A DNA stretch of 50,453 nt from [Clostridium] symbiosum ATCC 14940 (GTDB lineage: Bacteria > Bacillota > Clostridia > Lachnospirales > Lachnospiraceae), in assembly GCF_000466485.1 (NCBI RefSeq), contig NZ_KE992817.1, positions 1 through 50,453 on the forward strand. The letters run 5' to 3'. Positions 1-8,163 of the stretch are shown here, piece after piece (position 1 is the first letter of the stretch; every line of letters begins with the position of its first letter). Both the position numbers and the translations under genes were made by a program. Under the pieces are notes generated by a model. That model did no database searches. It was not told where the DNA came from and worked only from the letters and a program-made list of their open reading frames with translations.

Positions 1-935
1 TCACACAATGCCCTATCTGGGCGCACTTCCTCCACCTTCATCTTGTCGATATCGGAGACTTTGGCCTTGATAGCTTTCACGGCGGCGGCCTGATCGACTG
101 TCTGCACATGGAGGGTGATGGTCATTTCCGCGTCCAGCTCCAACAGCTCCGCCAGCAGTTTATCGGAAAGCTCCGAGGCAAGAATCTGCAAGTAGGAGGA
201 GGCTCCCCATGTGGTGCCCACCCGGAACAGACGGCTGAACCGGAAGTCAAAGCTGGTGGGCGCGATAAAGTCCTTTGTGGAAAGCCCGGTTTTTGGTATC
301 ATATCCCATGAAAAACGGAAGGGGTCATTCCCGCCCGGGTGGAGCTGGCCGTGGAGCAGTTCCAGGCGTTCCAGCCCGGAGAGGGCGGCTGATTTTACGC
401 CCAGCTTCTTAAAATTGTTCATGATATCGGCCTCCACCCGTTCCAGCCTCGCCCGGGCCGTGGATAAATCGTCCACGTTCACGCCGAAGGTCAACAGTTT
501 CGTCCGCACGATTCCGTTGTTGCTTTTGGCTATCTGGTTTTCCAGCATTTCCACGTATTCCTGCCGCACCCCGTTATATTCGTCCTCCTGCATGGAGATG
601 TTGACGCTGTAGCGGCTTTCCGGGCGGCTCCGGTGGTTGATGAATGAGAGCTGGAAGGGGAGGGTGCTGTCAAAGTAATTTAAGCAGGCGCTCCACCCGT
701 CAAAAATGGCGGCCTGATCCTCGGCCTGTGCGAGCTGGTAGTTGATGTCCTCGTATTCTATGGTTTTCGTGTAATAATGGTCGGCCACCCGGCACACGCC
801 GTCCCGGTACATTTCCCGGTAGGGAAGGGTCTGCTGGGCGGTGGCGGGAACCTTCCGCTTTCCGCCGGGAAACAGGCCGCCTTTCCGGTCAGGCTTTTTT
901 CCTGCGGGGCTTTTTCTTTTTTTCTGGTTCTGCAA
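1..935 (-). CDS. VirB4/TraE-type conjugation ATPase, N-terminal part (runs off the window)
   Basis: The minus-strand frame is open from 935 to the window edge, giving the first ~311 residues. The start is a TTG at 933-935 inside the end of the upstream prgI-like gene, with AAGGAGG (complement of 945-951) 9 nt before it. It begins with a basic stretch (MQNQKKRKSPAGKK), followed by an N-domain such as ADHYYTKTIEYEDINYQ and NISMQEDEYNGV. This resembles the N-terminal half of VirB4/TraE-like type IV secretion ATPases of Firmicute conjugative elements. The Walker motifs would lie beyond position 1 and cannot be checked. VirB4 ATPases energise assembly of, and transport through, the mating channel at the inner face of the membrane. 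The 47-nt overlap with prgI implies translational coupling. Family call is good from context plus sequence; the catalytic half is unseen. Confidence 0.8.
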   Translation of the reverse strand, partial: MQNQKKRKSPAGKKPDRKGGLFPGGKRKVPATAQQTLPYREMYRDGVCRVADHYYTKTIEYEDINYQLAQAEDQAAIFDGWSACLNYFDSTLPFQLSFINHRSRPESRYSVNISMQEDEYNGVRQEYVEMLENQIAKSNNGIVRTKLLTFGVNVDDLSTARARLERVEADIMNNFKKLGVKSAALSGLERLELLHGQLHPGGNDPFRFSWDMIPKTGLSTKDFIAPTSFDFRFSRLFRVGTTWGASSYLQILASELSDKLLAELLELDAEMTITLHVQTVDQAAAVKAIKAKVSDIDKMKVEEVRPDRALC

Positions 936-1278
936 TCGGCTTCGCCTCCTTCTTGAAACCGCTCAATAGAGCATAAAAATTTTCTGTCTGATAGGGCCGC
1001 ACCCTCGGATATAGGAACCGGGTGCGCAGGATATTCCTCAGCACCTTTTCAAGTGGCAGGCCGTCACGCTCATACATGGCGAAAAAGAAAAACGGGAGCA
1101 TGAGGCCAATCATCAGGAAAAGGGCCGGGCTGTTTCCGATGGTTCCACGGCTGGACAGGTAGGACGGAATCCCCACCGCCGCCGCAAGGGAGAAACAGAT
1201 AAGCTGGCGCTTCGTCAAGTTTAAGGCCAGCTTCGTCTTGATTTTGTTTAGGTCTTTTGGTACGGGTACATATGCCAT
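889..1278 (-). CDS. PrgI-family conjugation membrane protein
   Basis: A 129-residue protein beginning MAYVPVPKDLNKIKTKLALN, followed by two hydrophobic segments (about residues 27-45 and 50-70) and a Lys/Arg/Pro-rich tail (KKKKPRRKKA). This is the layout of PrgI-family proteins, the small VirB3-like partner encoded just before VirB4 in Gram-positive conjugative elements. I chose the ATG at 1278 because AAGGAGGTG (complement of 1288-1296) lies 9 nt upstream; the longer frame to 1311 would start inside a palindromic repeat. The 3' end overlaps the start of the virB4-like gene. It likely sits in the membrane as part of the mating-pair channel. Confidence 0.85.
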   Translation of the reverse strand: MAYVPVPKDLNKIKTKLALNLTKRQLICFSLAAAVGIPSYLSSRGTIGNSPALFLMIGLMLPFFFFAMYERDGLPLEKVLRNILRTRFLYPRVRPYQTENFYALLSGFKKEAKPIAEPEKKKKPRRKKA

Positions 1279-1300
1279 GGGCTGTTCACCTCCTTTGGCA

Positions 1301-1323
1301 CTTCGGGCCATGGTGGCCCGAAG
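1301..1323. repeat. ICE palindrome copy 1
   Basis: Perfect 23-nt palindrome with 10-nt arms CTTCGGGCCA and TGGCCCGAAG and a 3-nt centre. It begins directly after the stop codon of the 1324-1944 gene and ends a few bases before the prgI ribosome binding site. Confidence 0.95.
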
Positions 1324-1944
1324 CTATCTGGCCGTCTGCTTTGCGGGCAGGGGCCGTTTCCCTTCCACGGCGGCCTCTCGTCCGGCCTGCCTTGCCCGCC
1401 AGTAGTCGGGGTTATACTGTCTGATGGACTGGTTGATGTTTTCCTCAAATTTTTCCTTATCCTTGATACGGTCAGGGATTTTCCACAGCTTTTTATCTAA
1501 GAGCTCCCGCAGTACCACGCTTTCCTGTGCGTCCTCCTCAAAACAGATGTAACCGTTCCTCTGGAAACCGCATTTTTTAGCCGCAGTAGACAGGACGGCG
1601 GCCACTTCCTTTGCTACCATTGTCCCGCCGTGGCTGGCCGTGCTCACAAGGAACACCCCGGGGCAGAGCGTGTCGCAGGTCTGAACCTTGCCCCACGGGG
1701 AGCTTTCCGGCTCATGGAACATGCCGCCTGTCCTCTGGCGGTCGGCCTGCATGAGCGCCGCTTTTTCCAGAATGGCTTTCAGCTCCGGGGACAGGTAGGG
1801 ATATTCCCGCAGGACACGGACGGCCTCGCCGCCGCACTCCTTCATCAGAAGGGAATAGGCTTCACTGTCAGCCACGGTACAGCGGCCCAACAGCTTTCCA
1901 TCGTAGTAGCAGGCGGCGTCATAGGCTTGTTTTATGTGTGTCAT
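1324..1944 (-). CDS. DUF7007-like conjugative-element protein
   Basis: A 206-residue soluble protein of unknown function. The central block SSPWGKVQ...LCPGVFLVSTASHGG, with a Trp-Gly pair and a Ser-His-Gly-Gly motif, is what I associate with the DUF7007 family found in conjugative elements and phages. The rest is helical and charged, ending RPLPAKQTAR. The ATG at 1944 is preferred over that at 1950 because GGAGG is then 9 nt upstream. It lies between the SpoVG-domain gene and prgI and is probably co-transcribed with the transfer genes. No catalytic role can be given from sequence; the family name is a recognition call without a profile search. Confidence 0.65.
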   Translation of the reverse strand: MTHIKQAYDAACYYDGKLLGRCTVADSEAYSLLMKECGGEAVRVLREYPYLSPELKAILEKAALMQADRQRTGGMFHEPESSPWGKVQTCDTLCPGVFLVSTASHGGTMVAKEVAAVLSTAAKKCGFQRNGYICFEEDAQESVVLRELLDKKLWKIPDRIKDKEKFEENINQSIRQYNPDYWRARQAGREAAVEGKRPLPAKQTAR

Positions 1945-1966
1945 GGGCATACGCCTCCTTCCTTCA

Positions 1967-1989
1967 CTTCGGGCCACCATGGCCCGAAG
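1967..1989. repeat. ICE palindrome copy 2
   Basis: CTTCGGGCCA, centre CCA, TGGCCCGAAG. Perfect arms; adjoins the stop codon of the SpoVG-domain gene with no gap. Confidence 0.95.
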
Positions 1990-2655
1990 TTATCTGTCCT
2001 GCCCGCGGCTGGCCTTTGCCTTTGCGGGTTTCTCCGCCTGCGCCTGTTCCGCCTGTTTTGCCCCGGCGGTGAGCTGTTCCTTGATGGAGGGCCGTTCCTG
2101 GCCTCCCCGTGCGGCTGCTAATCTTGCCTGCAAATGGTCGAGCTCCGTCGTATAGGCTTCCACAACCGCTTCGTTAAGCTGACTGCGGAACTCCTTCGTG
2201 ATGGGTTTTGCTACGTCACGGTAGCCCCCGTTTCTGTCCGGCTGGCTGGGCATACCTGCATAAATCCCTTTTTCGCCTTGCAGTATCTTGAAATTCTCCA
2301 CCACAAAACAGTCGTTGAATTTCACACTGGCAAAGCCAATCAGGTTTTTTACGGGGTCAATGAGCCTCACGCTCACGTCCAGCTTCATGGGTTCCTGTGT
2401 AGCGGCGGGTGCGCCGCCTGTCTGTTCCTGCATAACTGTCTCCTTTTCTGAAATGGGGATAAGGCCCCCGTTTTTATACTCGTAGCCTTCTGCCCGGAGT
2501 GCGGCATGAGTGTCCGCCGACAGAAGCCTGTATAACTGGATATCCGTGTCTGCGAGGAAACGCAGGGTATCCTCTTTTGTAAATTCCTCGGGGAGCTTTC
2601 CAAAGTAGGCCGGGTGGGCCTGCCCGTCCGCCCCCAGCTTGTAGCGTCTCGGCAT
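1990..2655 (-). CDS. SpoVG-domain protein of the conjugative element
   Basis: 221 residues. The middle (about 90-165) reads as a SpoVG domain: LDVSVRLIDPVKNLIGFASV, then FNDCFVVENFKILQGEKGIY and AGMPSQPD. SpoVG is a small RNA/DNA-binding regulator in Bacillus and relatives; versions with extra N- and C-terminal regions are common in gut conjugative elements. The C-terminus (170-221) is Ala/Lys/Gln-rich and probably disordered. The start has AAGGAGGA just upstream. It sits in the transfer operon between TrbL and the DUF7007-like gene. A regulatory role on element or host transcripts is inference. Confidence 0.8.
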   Translation of the reverse strand: MPRRYKLGADGQAHPAYFGKLPEEFTKEDTLRFLADTDIQLYRLLSADTHAALRAEGYEYKNGGLIPISEKETVMQEQTGGAPAATQEPMKLDVSVRLIDPVKNLIGFASVKFNDCFVVENFKILQGEKGIYAGMPSQPDRNGGYRDVAKPITKEFRSQLNEAVVEAYTTELDHLQARLAAARGGQERPSIKEQLTAGAKQAEQAQAEKPAKAKASRGQDR

Positions 2656-2670
2656 ATGTCCTCCTTCCCG

Positions 2671-2693
2671 CCTCGGGCCAGGGTGGCCCGAAG
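2671..2693. repeat. ICE palindrome copy 3
   Basis: Arms CCTCGGGCCA and TGGCCCGAAG with centre GGG; one arm mismatch. Lies 13 nt after the stop codon of the TrbL-like gene and just before the ribosome binding site of the SpoVG-domain gene. Confidence 0.9.
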
Positions 2694-2706
2694 TCCTTCT
2701 GCCGGT

Positions 2707-3573
2707 TTAACCGGTGCCGAAGATGGATTTTGACAGGCTCCCGGTCTTAAAGAGAGAAAAGCACAGGAGCACCGTATAGCCGACACAGCGCCAGATGGCT
2801 CCCATGGGGTCGCCGTCCGTTGCAATACTCTGAATCAGCACGGCGTAGATTGCCACGCATACCATAATCAGGAGCCCCTGAAAGCCGACCGCGCACAGTG
2901 ACCGGAAATAGTTCTGCCCCATGTGCCCGGTTTCCCGGTTCGCCACGGTGGAGAAGGGGATAGGGGCAAGGCTGGTCAGCAGGTATATCTCAATCATGCG
3001 GCCATAGACAATGACAAATATCACGATATTCAGGGCGGTCATGGTGAACTGGACGAGGAATGACTGGAGGAACAGCCCGAACAGCGGGCCCAGCTCCATC
3101 GCCTCCAAGTCCGTGCGCAGGCTGTCCATAATGTCCGGCGTGATTTCCGTGCCGCTCTGGATAAGCCCCGCCGACTGTTGTATCACATGCTGGCTCACGT
3201 CAAAGACAGCCAGCACGATATTGAAGGTGTTCGTCAGGATCGTCACGGCCACGAAGGTTTTAAATATCCACTTGAAGAACATCCATGTGTCTATGTCATG
3301 GAGGTTGTTCCGGTCTATGAGCATCTGAATGAGCTCATAGGTCATGACGAACGTGAGGATAATCCCAGCGATTGGCAGAACGACCGTTTCCGATATCTGC
3401 CGTATCATGGAAAAGACCCCGGCGTTAAAATCCGCCGGGGTCGTCCCAACCTGCGAGGCAATCCCTCCGACCTGCTCATTCACGTTGTTGAAAAGGCCGT
3501 CCAGATTTCCCATGATACCATCTACAAGCACACCCTTGAGCCATTCCACGATTGCATTGATGATAGTATCCAT
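2707..3573 (-). CDS. TrbL/VirB6-family conjugation membrane protein
   Basis: 288 residues with at least five hydrophobic segments: VVLPIAGIILTFVMTYE (near 65), FVAVTILTNTFNIVLAVF (near 110), FTMTALNIVIFVIVYG (near 180), the region before SLAPIPFSTVANRE, and LLIMVCVAIYAVLIQS (near 245). The RMIEIYLLTSLAPIPFST motif after the third segment is typical of the TrbL/VirB6 polytopic channel subunits in Gram-positive conjugative elements. It would form part of the membrane pore of the type IV secretion system. Gene order Maff2-TrbL-SpoVG-PrgI-VirB4 supports this. Confidence 0.85.
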   Translation of the reverse strand: MDTIINAIVEWLKGVLVDGIMGNLDGLFNNVNEQVGGIASQVGTTPADFNAGVFSMIRQISETVVLPIAGIILTFVMTYELIQMLIDRNNLHDIDTWMFFKWIFKTFVAVTILTNTFNIVLAVFDVSQHVIQQSAGLIQSGTEITPDIMDSLRTDLEAMELGPLFGLFLQSFLVQFTMTALNIVIFVIVYGRMIEIYLLTSLAPIPFSTVANRETGHMGQNYFRSLCAVGFQGLLIMVCVAIYAVLIQSIATDGDPMGAIWRCVGYTVLLCFSLFKTGSLSKSIFGTG

Positions 3574-3599
3574 ATATCACTCCTTTAAATGGGAACGCT

Positions 3600-3812
3600 T
3601 TAGAACAGGCCGGATAAGAGGGGGATAAGCTGTGTGCCAATCAGGACAACACCGCCTCCGGCCATGAGCTGTTTAATTCCCTGTGATTTTGCCGCCGGGT
3701 TGTCCGAGCCGTATCCTTCTAACAGGTTGATGACTCCCCACACCGCAAGCCCGGCCCCCAGGGCGATAACGAGAACCTTTAATATGTCGATAGCAGAGTT
3801 GAAAAATTCCAT
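3600..3812 (-). CDS. Maff2-family small membrane protein
   Basis: 70 residues: MEFFNSAIDILKVLVIALGA, a helix ending in NLLEGYGSDNPAAKSQG, then a second hydrophobic stretch (LMAGGGVVLIGTQLIPLL). This is the signature of Maff2-family proteins of clostridial mobile elements, resembling VirB2/TrbC-type small pilin-like subunits with two membrane helices. It directly precedes the TrbL-like gene on the same strand. A structural role in the transfer apparatus is inferred from fold and neighbours. Confidence 0.85.
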   Translation of the reverse strand: MEFFNSAIDILKVLVIALGAGLAVWGVINLLEGYGSDNPAAKSQGIKQLMAGGGVVLIGTQLIPLLSGLF

Positions 3813-3881
3813 GTGGTTTCCTCCATTTTCTTAGATTGAATCGGTTTTCGGGTAACAAAATAGCCGCCCATAACGGCGGCG

Positions 3882-3904
3882 CTTCGGGCCAATGTGGCCC
3901 GAGG
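3882..3904. repeat. ICE palindrome copy 4
   Basis: CTTCGGGCCA, centre ATG, TGGCCCGAGG. Adjoins the stop codon of the VirD4 gene with no gap. Confidence 0.9.
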
Positions 3905-5728
3905 TCACGCAAAGTCGTCACTGTCCATGTCGTCAAAGTTGAGAATGTCAGCTTCTTCCTCTGCGTCTGTTTCCTCTATCTCGTAGACCGTGTATTCGTC
4001 CTCCGGTTTTAGTCTCAATGGCCGGTGGCGGAACAGGGTTTCCGAGCGGAAGGCGTTTTTCTTTTTGTCGTACTCGGCTGTCTGATTATAGCTGGGGTGC
4101 TTTTTCAAGTCATACTTCGGGCTGTAAAAAGGCGGGAGGCCCCGGAGCTGGCAGATACACATATTTCCGGGCATGGTGGTGATTTCGCTTGTGGTGAGAA
4201 GCTCCCGGCCCAGACGTTGCATATTCTGCCCGTAGCTTTCGGACTGTCCCCGGGTGCGGCTTTCTGTCTGCATGGAGATGGTGGCCTTGCCCAGCCAATT
4301 TTCAGAAATTTCCTTGATTGTGGAGCTTTCCCGGCCTCCGAGGAAGACGATGGAATCCATATTCCCCATGATTGTCTCGGCGTTGTCCTTATAGAGCGCC
4401 TTGCACTGGCTCATGGCCTGATAGAACAGCGTCAGGCTGATTTCGCGGGAACGAATGACGGCCACGATTTTTTCCAGTCCCGGCACCTGTCCCGTGTTGG
4501 CTGCCTCGTCCCACAGCACCCGCACATGATGGGGGAGCCTCCCGCCGTACTTGTTGTCGGCCCGCTCACAGAGCATGTTGAACATAGTGGAGAAGGCAAG
4601 GGCAACGAGGAAGTTGTAGGTGGTATTTGTGTCGGATATCAGGAAAAACAGGGCTGTTTTTTCATCTCCCAGCATATCAAGCCCCAGCTCGTCATAGGTC
4701 ATAATTTCCCGGAGCTCCCCAATATCGAAGGGCGCGAGACGTGCTCCACAGCTAATCAATATACTTTTTGCGGTCTTGCCGCTGGCTAATTTATACTTTT
4801 TATACTGCCTCACGGCAAAGTGGTTGGGGTTCCTCCGTTCCAACCCGTCAAACATATAGTCAACGGCATTTTTGAAGCTCTCATCATCTTCCCGGACTTC
4901 CATGCTGTTAATCATTTCCACAAGGGTATTCATGTTCCGTTCTTCCTCCGGCCCCTCAAAGACGATATAGGCAATCAACGCACAGTAAAGAAGGGTTTCC
5001 GCTTTTGTCCAGAACTCGTCCCCGTCTTTGCCGTCCCCTTTGGTGTTGGCAATCAGGGCGGTCACAAATTTCAGCACGTCACTTTCCGTCTTGATGTAGG
5101 CCAGTGGATTGTAATGCATGGATTTGGTAAAGTCGATAGTGTTGAACACCCGGAGCCGGTAGCCCTGTCGTTGCAGGAAACGCCCGCATTGTTCGAGGGT
5201 GCCGCCTTTTGGATCTACGACCACATAGGACGAATGGGCCTGAAGGAGCTGCGGGGTCAGCCAGAATCTTGTTTTTCCGGAGCCGGACGAGCCGATCACA
5301 CAGGCGTTTAGGTTCCGGGCGTTGGCCGGGATTTTGGGCCGGGTGTTCAGTGTCAGGAACTCCGTACCTGTGAGAATGACGTTGTTTTTAAATACCGGGT
5401 CTACAAAGGGCTTGATATCCTTTGCCGTACCCCAGCGGGCCGAGCCATATTCTTCCTCACGGCGGAACTTTTTTCCCTTCCTGATTTTGGACTGCACAAG
5501 CAGGTACATTCCCACGGCCCCGGTAAGCCCCACCAGAAGGTCTAGCCCGCCAAGGCCCGGAAGGTAGTTTTCAAAGGCCGTAGGGAAAGTTTTCATCATG
5601 CCTACGAGCTTCGTGCCGAAATCGGCTCCGGCGGCCATGCGGTAAGCCGTCCCCACCTTTGAGAAGAACCAGAATACAAAGAGGTAGGGGAGGTTGGGAA
5701 GCACATATTTTCGGATTTTGTCACTCAC
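3905..5728 (-). CDS. VirD4/TraG-type conjugative coupling ATPase
   Basis: 607 residues. The N-terminus carries two hydrophobic segments (about 12-25 and 60-80), then the cytosolic ATPase: Walker A GSSGSGKT at 146-153, YVVVDPKGG shortly after, and Walker B-type VLWDEAANTGQ near 400, followed by IVAVIRSREISLTLFYQAMSQ, the classic VirD4/TraG block. Type IV coupling proteins recognise the relaxase-DNA complex and feed it to the channel. The C-terminal tail is very acidic (TDAEEEADILNFDDMDSDDF), possibly a substrate-contact region. It starts inside the end of the PcfB gene (4-nt overlap), so the two are translationally coupled; PcfB partners coupling proteins in related systems. Confidence 0.95.
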   Translation of the reverse strand: MSDKIRKYVLPNLPYLFVFWFFSKVGTAYRMAAGADFGTKLVGMMKTFPTAFENYLPGLGGLDLLVGLTGAVGMYLLVQSKIRKGKKFRREEEYGSARWGTAKDIKPFVDPVFKNNVILTGTEFLTLNTRPKIPANARNLNACVIGSSGSGKTRFWLTPQLLQAHSSYVVVDPKGGTLEQCGRFLQRQGYRLRVFNTIDFTKSMHYNPLAYIKTESDVLKFVTALIANTKGDGKDGDEFWTKAETLLYCALIAYIVFEGPEEERNMNTLVEMINSMEVREDDESFKNAVDYMFDGLERRNPNHFAVRQYKKYKLASGKTAKSILISCGARLAPFDIGELREIMTYDELGLDMLGDEKTALFFLISDTNTTYNFLVALAFSTMFNMLCERADNKYGGRLPHHVRVLWDEAANTGQVPGLEKIVAVIRSREISLTLFYQAMSQCKALYKDNAETIMGNMDSIVFLGGRESSTIKEISENWLGKATISMQTESRTRGQSESYGQNMQRLGRELLTTSEITTMPGNMCICQLRGLPPFYSPKYDLKKHPSYNQTAEYDKKKNAFRSETLFRHRPLRLKPEDEYTVYEIEETDAEEEADILNFDDMDSDDFA

Positions 5729-6195
5729 CGTTCTTCCTTCACCGCCTCTCTGGTTTTCTGGCGCTCCTTCGGCCGGGACTTGATATGCTCTGAAAGGTTC
5801 CGTAGCTGGCCGAGGATAGAAGCCTTGTCTTTCCCCTTATTCAGCACCTTGTCACTGTATTTCTGGAACGCCGCCGTCATGGCGTCCGCCTGTCCCGCTT
5901 TGAAAAACAGCAGGTAGTGGCCGGGGCTGACCTTATGGAACGCATAGTCTACATGAAATTCCTTTGCTATGCGGTCAAACTGCCGGGGCGCTCCCACGAG
6001 GGGCATGGAGTTTTTGGCCCCGTAATGGTTCATCAGCTTTTTCACGCTTTGGCGGCCTTGCGGGGTCAGCGCTTTCTGGTGACGCTTTTTCCCTTCCTCT
6101 AAAATCTTCCATATTGCGGAGGCCAGCACCCGGCCTGTGAGCTTTGTTGCCCGGATTGAGAGGGCAACCGTTTTTTGGTTTACTTCGTCCTGCAT
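5725..6195 (-). CDS. PcfB-family conjugation protein
   Basis: 156 residues starting MQDEVNQKTVALSIRATKLT. It is basic and helical, with the motif LMNHYGAKNSMPLVGAPRQF and a Lys/Arg-rich tail. This matches the PcfB family (DUF3801), named from plasmid pCF10, where PcfB works with the coupling protein. It overlaps virD4 by 4 nt, consistent with equal production of the two. No palindrome follows its stop codon, as expected for an overlapping pair. Confidence 0.85.
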   Translation of the reverse strand: MQDEVNQKTVALSIRATKLTGRVLASAIWKILEEGKKRHQKALTPQGRQSVKKLMNHYGAKNSMPLVGAPRQFDRIAKEFHVDYAFHKVSPGHYLLFFKAGQADAMTAAFQKYSDKVLNKGKDKASILGQLRNLSEHIKSRPKERQKTREAVKEER

Positions 6196-6262
6196 AATAC
6201 CTCCTTCCTGTCAGGCTCCCATAAACTCCGGGGGGCCTCTTATCTTTACGGGAGACGGAAAA

Positions 6263-6285
6263 TCTCGGGCCAATGTGGCCCGAGG
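6263..6285. repeat. ICE palindrome copy 5
   Basis: TCTCGGGCCA, centre ATG, TGGCCCGAGG; one nucleotide after the stop codon of the 6287-7063 gene. Confidence 0.9.
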
Positions 6286-6286
6286 T

Positions 6287-7063
6287 CTACCGCTCGGCAT
6301 ATTTGGAGGGCGGGGCCTCTTTTGCCGGTTCCGCCCGTATCTTTTCATTCTGCGTCCGCATGGTGTCTAAGATGGACGGCTTTTTTTCTGCCGCCTGTTC
6401 CAGCCGTTCTATCCGGGCGAGGGCTTTTTCCACGCTTTTCTGCATGGAGAGCAGGCTGGAGCGTTCAGCCCGGTAAGGTGCCGCAACTGTTTTTGCCAGC
6501 TTGCCCGGGCCTTTTGCCTTTGATACGGCCTCCTTCCCCATCAGGGCCCGGCCTACATATTTCAAATGCCTGCCCGCCTCGTGGTATTCGGCTGAAACGG
6601 CTTCGATTTTCGCAAGGGCCTTTTCGTCTGTGGCAATCCCCGCCTGAATGGTTTCCTTTACCCCTTCCAGACCTTCCCGCAGATGGAAGAAGCGGGCCAC
6701 GCCGTCTAAGGCCGCCGTTCCTCGCTGCTTAAAATCGGCAAGGGCCTGTTTACAGCCCTCTATGATGATTTCTTTCAGCGCGTCAATCTGCACCCTCAAC
6801 TGGGAAACTTTCGCCTCCAAGGTCTGAACCGACCTTTGCAGGGCGGCCTTTAACGGCGATTGCTTCATTTCCTGCAATTCCTGCCGCATGGCGGTAAGCT
6901 CCTGAACCGCACTGGAAAGCTGTTCCTCCAAGTCTGACACATGGCCGATGGCGGCCATGAGATCCTTTGCGCTGGAAAAATTGTTTTCCTTCAGCACGGC
7001 CAGCAGTTCCTTTACTTCCTTCTGCTCCGCCAGCCGCTTTTGTCTGGTCTTACTGATAATCAA
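6287..7063 (-). CDS. Coiled-coil conjugative-element protein (DUF6674-like)
   Basis: 258 residues, almost entirely helical. Long heptad-like stretches run through residues 40-85 (HVSDLEEQLSSAVQELTAMR) and again near 195-225 (MQKSVEKALARIERLEQAA). No membrane segment, no obvious catalytic motif. The C-terminal EKKPSILDTMRTQNEKIR matches a short motif also present at the end of the next upstream gene (EKPSILKTMQEYPKE), a shared tail that suggests the two proteins bind the same partner or descend from a common cassette. I associate this architecture with DUF6674 of gut conjugative elements, without a profile search. Function unknown. Confidence 0.6.
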   Translation of the reverse strand: MIISKTRQKRLAEQKEVKELLAVLKENNFSSAKDLMAAIGHVSDLEEQLSSAVQELTAMRQELQEMKQSPLKAALQRSVQTLEAKVSQLRVQIDALKEIIIEGCKQALADFKQRGTAALDGVARFFHLREGLEGVKETIQAGIATDEKALAKIEAVSAEYHEAGRHLKYVGRALMGKEAVSKAKGPGKLAKTVAAPYRAERSSLLSMQKSVEKALARIERLEQAAEKKPSILDTMRTQNEKIRAEPAKEAPPSKYAER

Positions 7064-7078
7064 TCACTCCCTTCATAA

Positions 7079-7101
7079 CCTCGGGCCAGCATGGCCCGAA
7101 G
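7079..7101. repeat. ICE palindrome copy 6
   Basis: CCTCGGGCCA, centre GCA, TGGCCCGAAG; one nucleotide after the stop codon of the 7103-8149 gene. Confidence 0.9.
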
Positions 7102-7102
7102 C

Positions 7103-8149
7103 CTACCGTTCGGCCTCCTTCTTAGGCGTAAGCGGTTTTTCCTGTCCCGGCTCCTTTGGATATTCCTGCATGGTTTTCAGGATAGACGGCTTTTCCCGTG
7201 CCTTTTTTTGAAGCTGGGAAGGACGTTCACCGGAAAGCGGCCGGATACAAGCCAGACGGTCGGCGGCCCAGATCGCGTTATCGGTAAGCTGTCGCTGCCA
7301 CGCGCCCACGCTGGGGGCCCACCGGAATCCGTTCCCTTTGAGCTCCGTGCGGGTATCGGCGTCCGGTTTCCCGTCAAAAAAGATTTGCAGACGGTTTTCC
7401 TGCCGGTTCATCTCCACATGGCCGCCCTCAAACTCCCAGCCGAAAAATTCCGTTTCGGCCCGTTTGCTTAAATCTTCGATTCGTTCCTTTATCCTGCGGA
7501 TTTCCGCGCTGGTGTTCGTAAGGTCAAAGGGCTTTCTCAGCCAACTGCACCGGGCCATATCCGCCTTTAGCTTTTCTATCTGGTCAGGGGAGAGAAGGGC
7601 ACAGCCGTCAAGCGTTCCGTGTTTGCGGTAATAGACGTTTACTTCCTTCATAATCAGTTGGGAGCGTTCCAGCCCTTCCAGTTTCTCTTTCAGCTTCGGG
7701 ACAGCTTCCGGGTCGTCCGCACTGATTCCGCCCATGCCCGTACTGCGGATTTTATCAAGGAGGCCCTGAATATGCCGCCATTCCTCCATGTTGCTGTCAC
7801 GGGCCCGGTTCTGGTTTTCCTTCTTCCTGATAGGGAAGTTGGCAGGCCCCGCTATCATGACGGACGGAACCCGCGCGTCAATCGCAAACTGCTGGTTCAT
7901 GTTTTCCGCCAGTTTGCGGGAATAGGTATCAAGCAGATGGTCGATTTTTTCATGGAACATGGGGTCAACCCTTGCTTTCTGTTTTTCCGCCACAGCAGCG
8001 GCCTTATCTACAAGGTTGCGGTATTCTGTGGTTGCGCTCCCTTCCTGATAATCATAAAAGCTGTTCATCTCTTTGGCGCGGCGGGCCGCTGTCTCGTTGA
8101 TTGGATAGTAGTTGATGTTGCCTGCACCTCCTTTGCGGCCTCGGGCCAT
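7103..8149 (-). CDS. Conjugative-element protein of unknown function
   Basis: Up to 348 residues. I do not recognise a named family with confidence. It is largely charged and helical; near residues 285-300 the segment GNGFRWAPSVGAWQRQLTDN resembles the small C-terminal domain seen in several mobile-element proteins that handle DNA (the LPD/DUF3560-type GFxWxxxxxAWxR pattern). The tail EKPSILKTMQEY resembles that of its downstream neighbour. The start is uncertain: the only in-frame ATG (8147-8149) lies inside palindrome copy 7 with no ribosome binding site, whereas a good AAGGAGGTG is followed 9-10 nt later by an in-frame ATC at the start of INYYPINETAARRAKE, a plausible non-canonical start. 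Confidence 0.6.
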   Translation of the reverse strand: MARGRKGGAGNINYYPINETAARRAKEMNSFYDYQEGSATTEYRNLVDKAAAVAEKQKARVDPMFHEKIDHLLDTYSRKLAENMNQQFAIDARVPSVMIAGPANFPIRKKENQNRARDSNMEEWRHIQGLLDKIRSTGMGGISADDPEAVPKLKEKLEGLERSQLIMKEVNVYYRKHGTLDGCALLSPDQIEKLKADMARCSWLRKPFDLTNTSAEIRRIKERIEDLSKRAETEFFGWEFEGGHVEMNRQENRLQIFFDGKPDADTRTELKGNGFRWAPSVGAWQRQLTDNAIWAADRLACIRPLSGERPSQLQKKAREKPSILKTMQEYPKEPGQEKPLTPKKEAER

Positions 8150-8161
8150 GCTGGCCCGAAG
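8139..8161. repeat. ICE palindrome copy 7
   Basis: CCTCGGGCCA, centre TGC, TGGCCCGAAG; two nucleotides after the stop codon of the ArdA-like gene. It contains the only in-frame ATG of the downstream gene. Confidence 0.9.
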
Positions 8162-8163
8162 TC

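Noticed and set aside
1-880. Plus-strand frames of 67 and 133 codons
   Set aside because: They are the complement of the virB4-like gene and lack ribosome binding sites.
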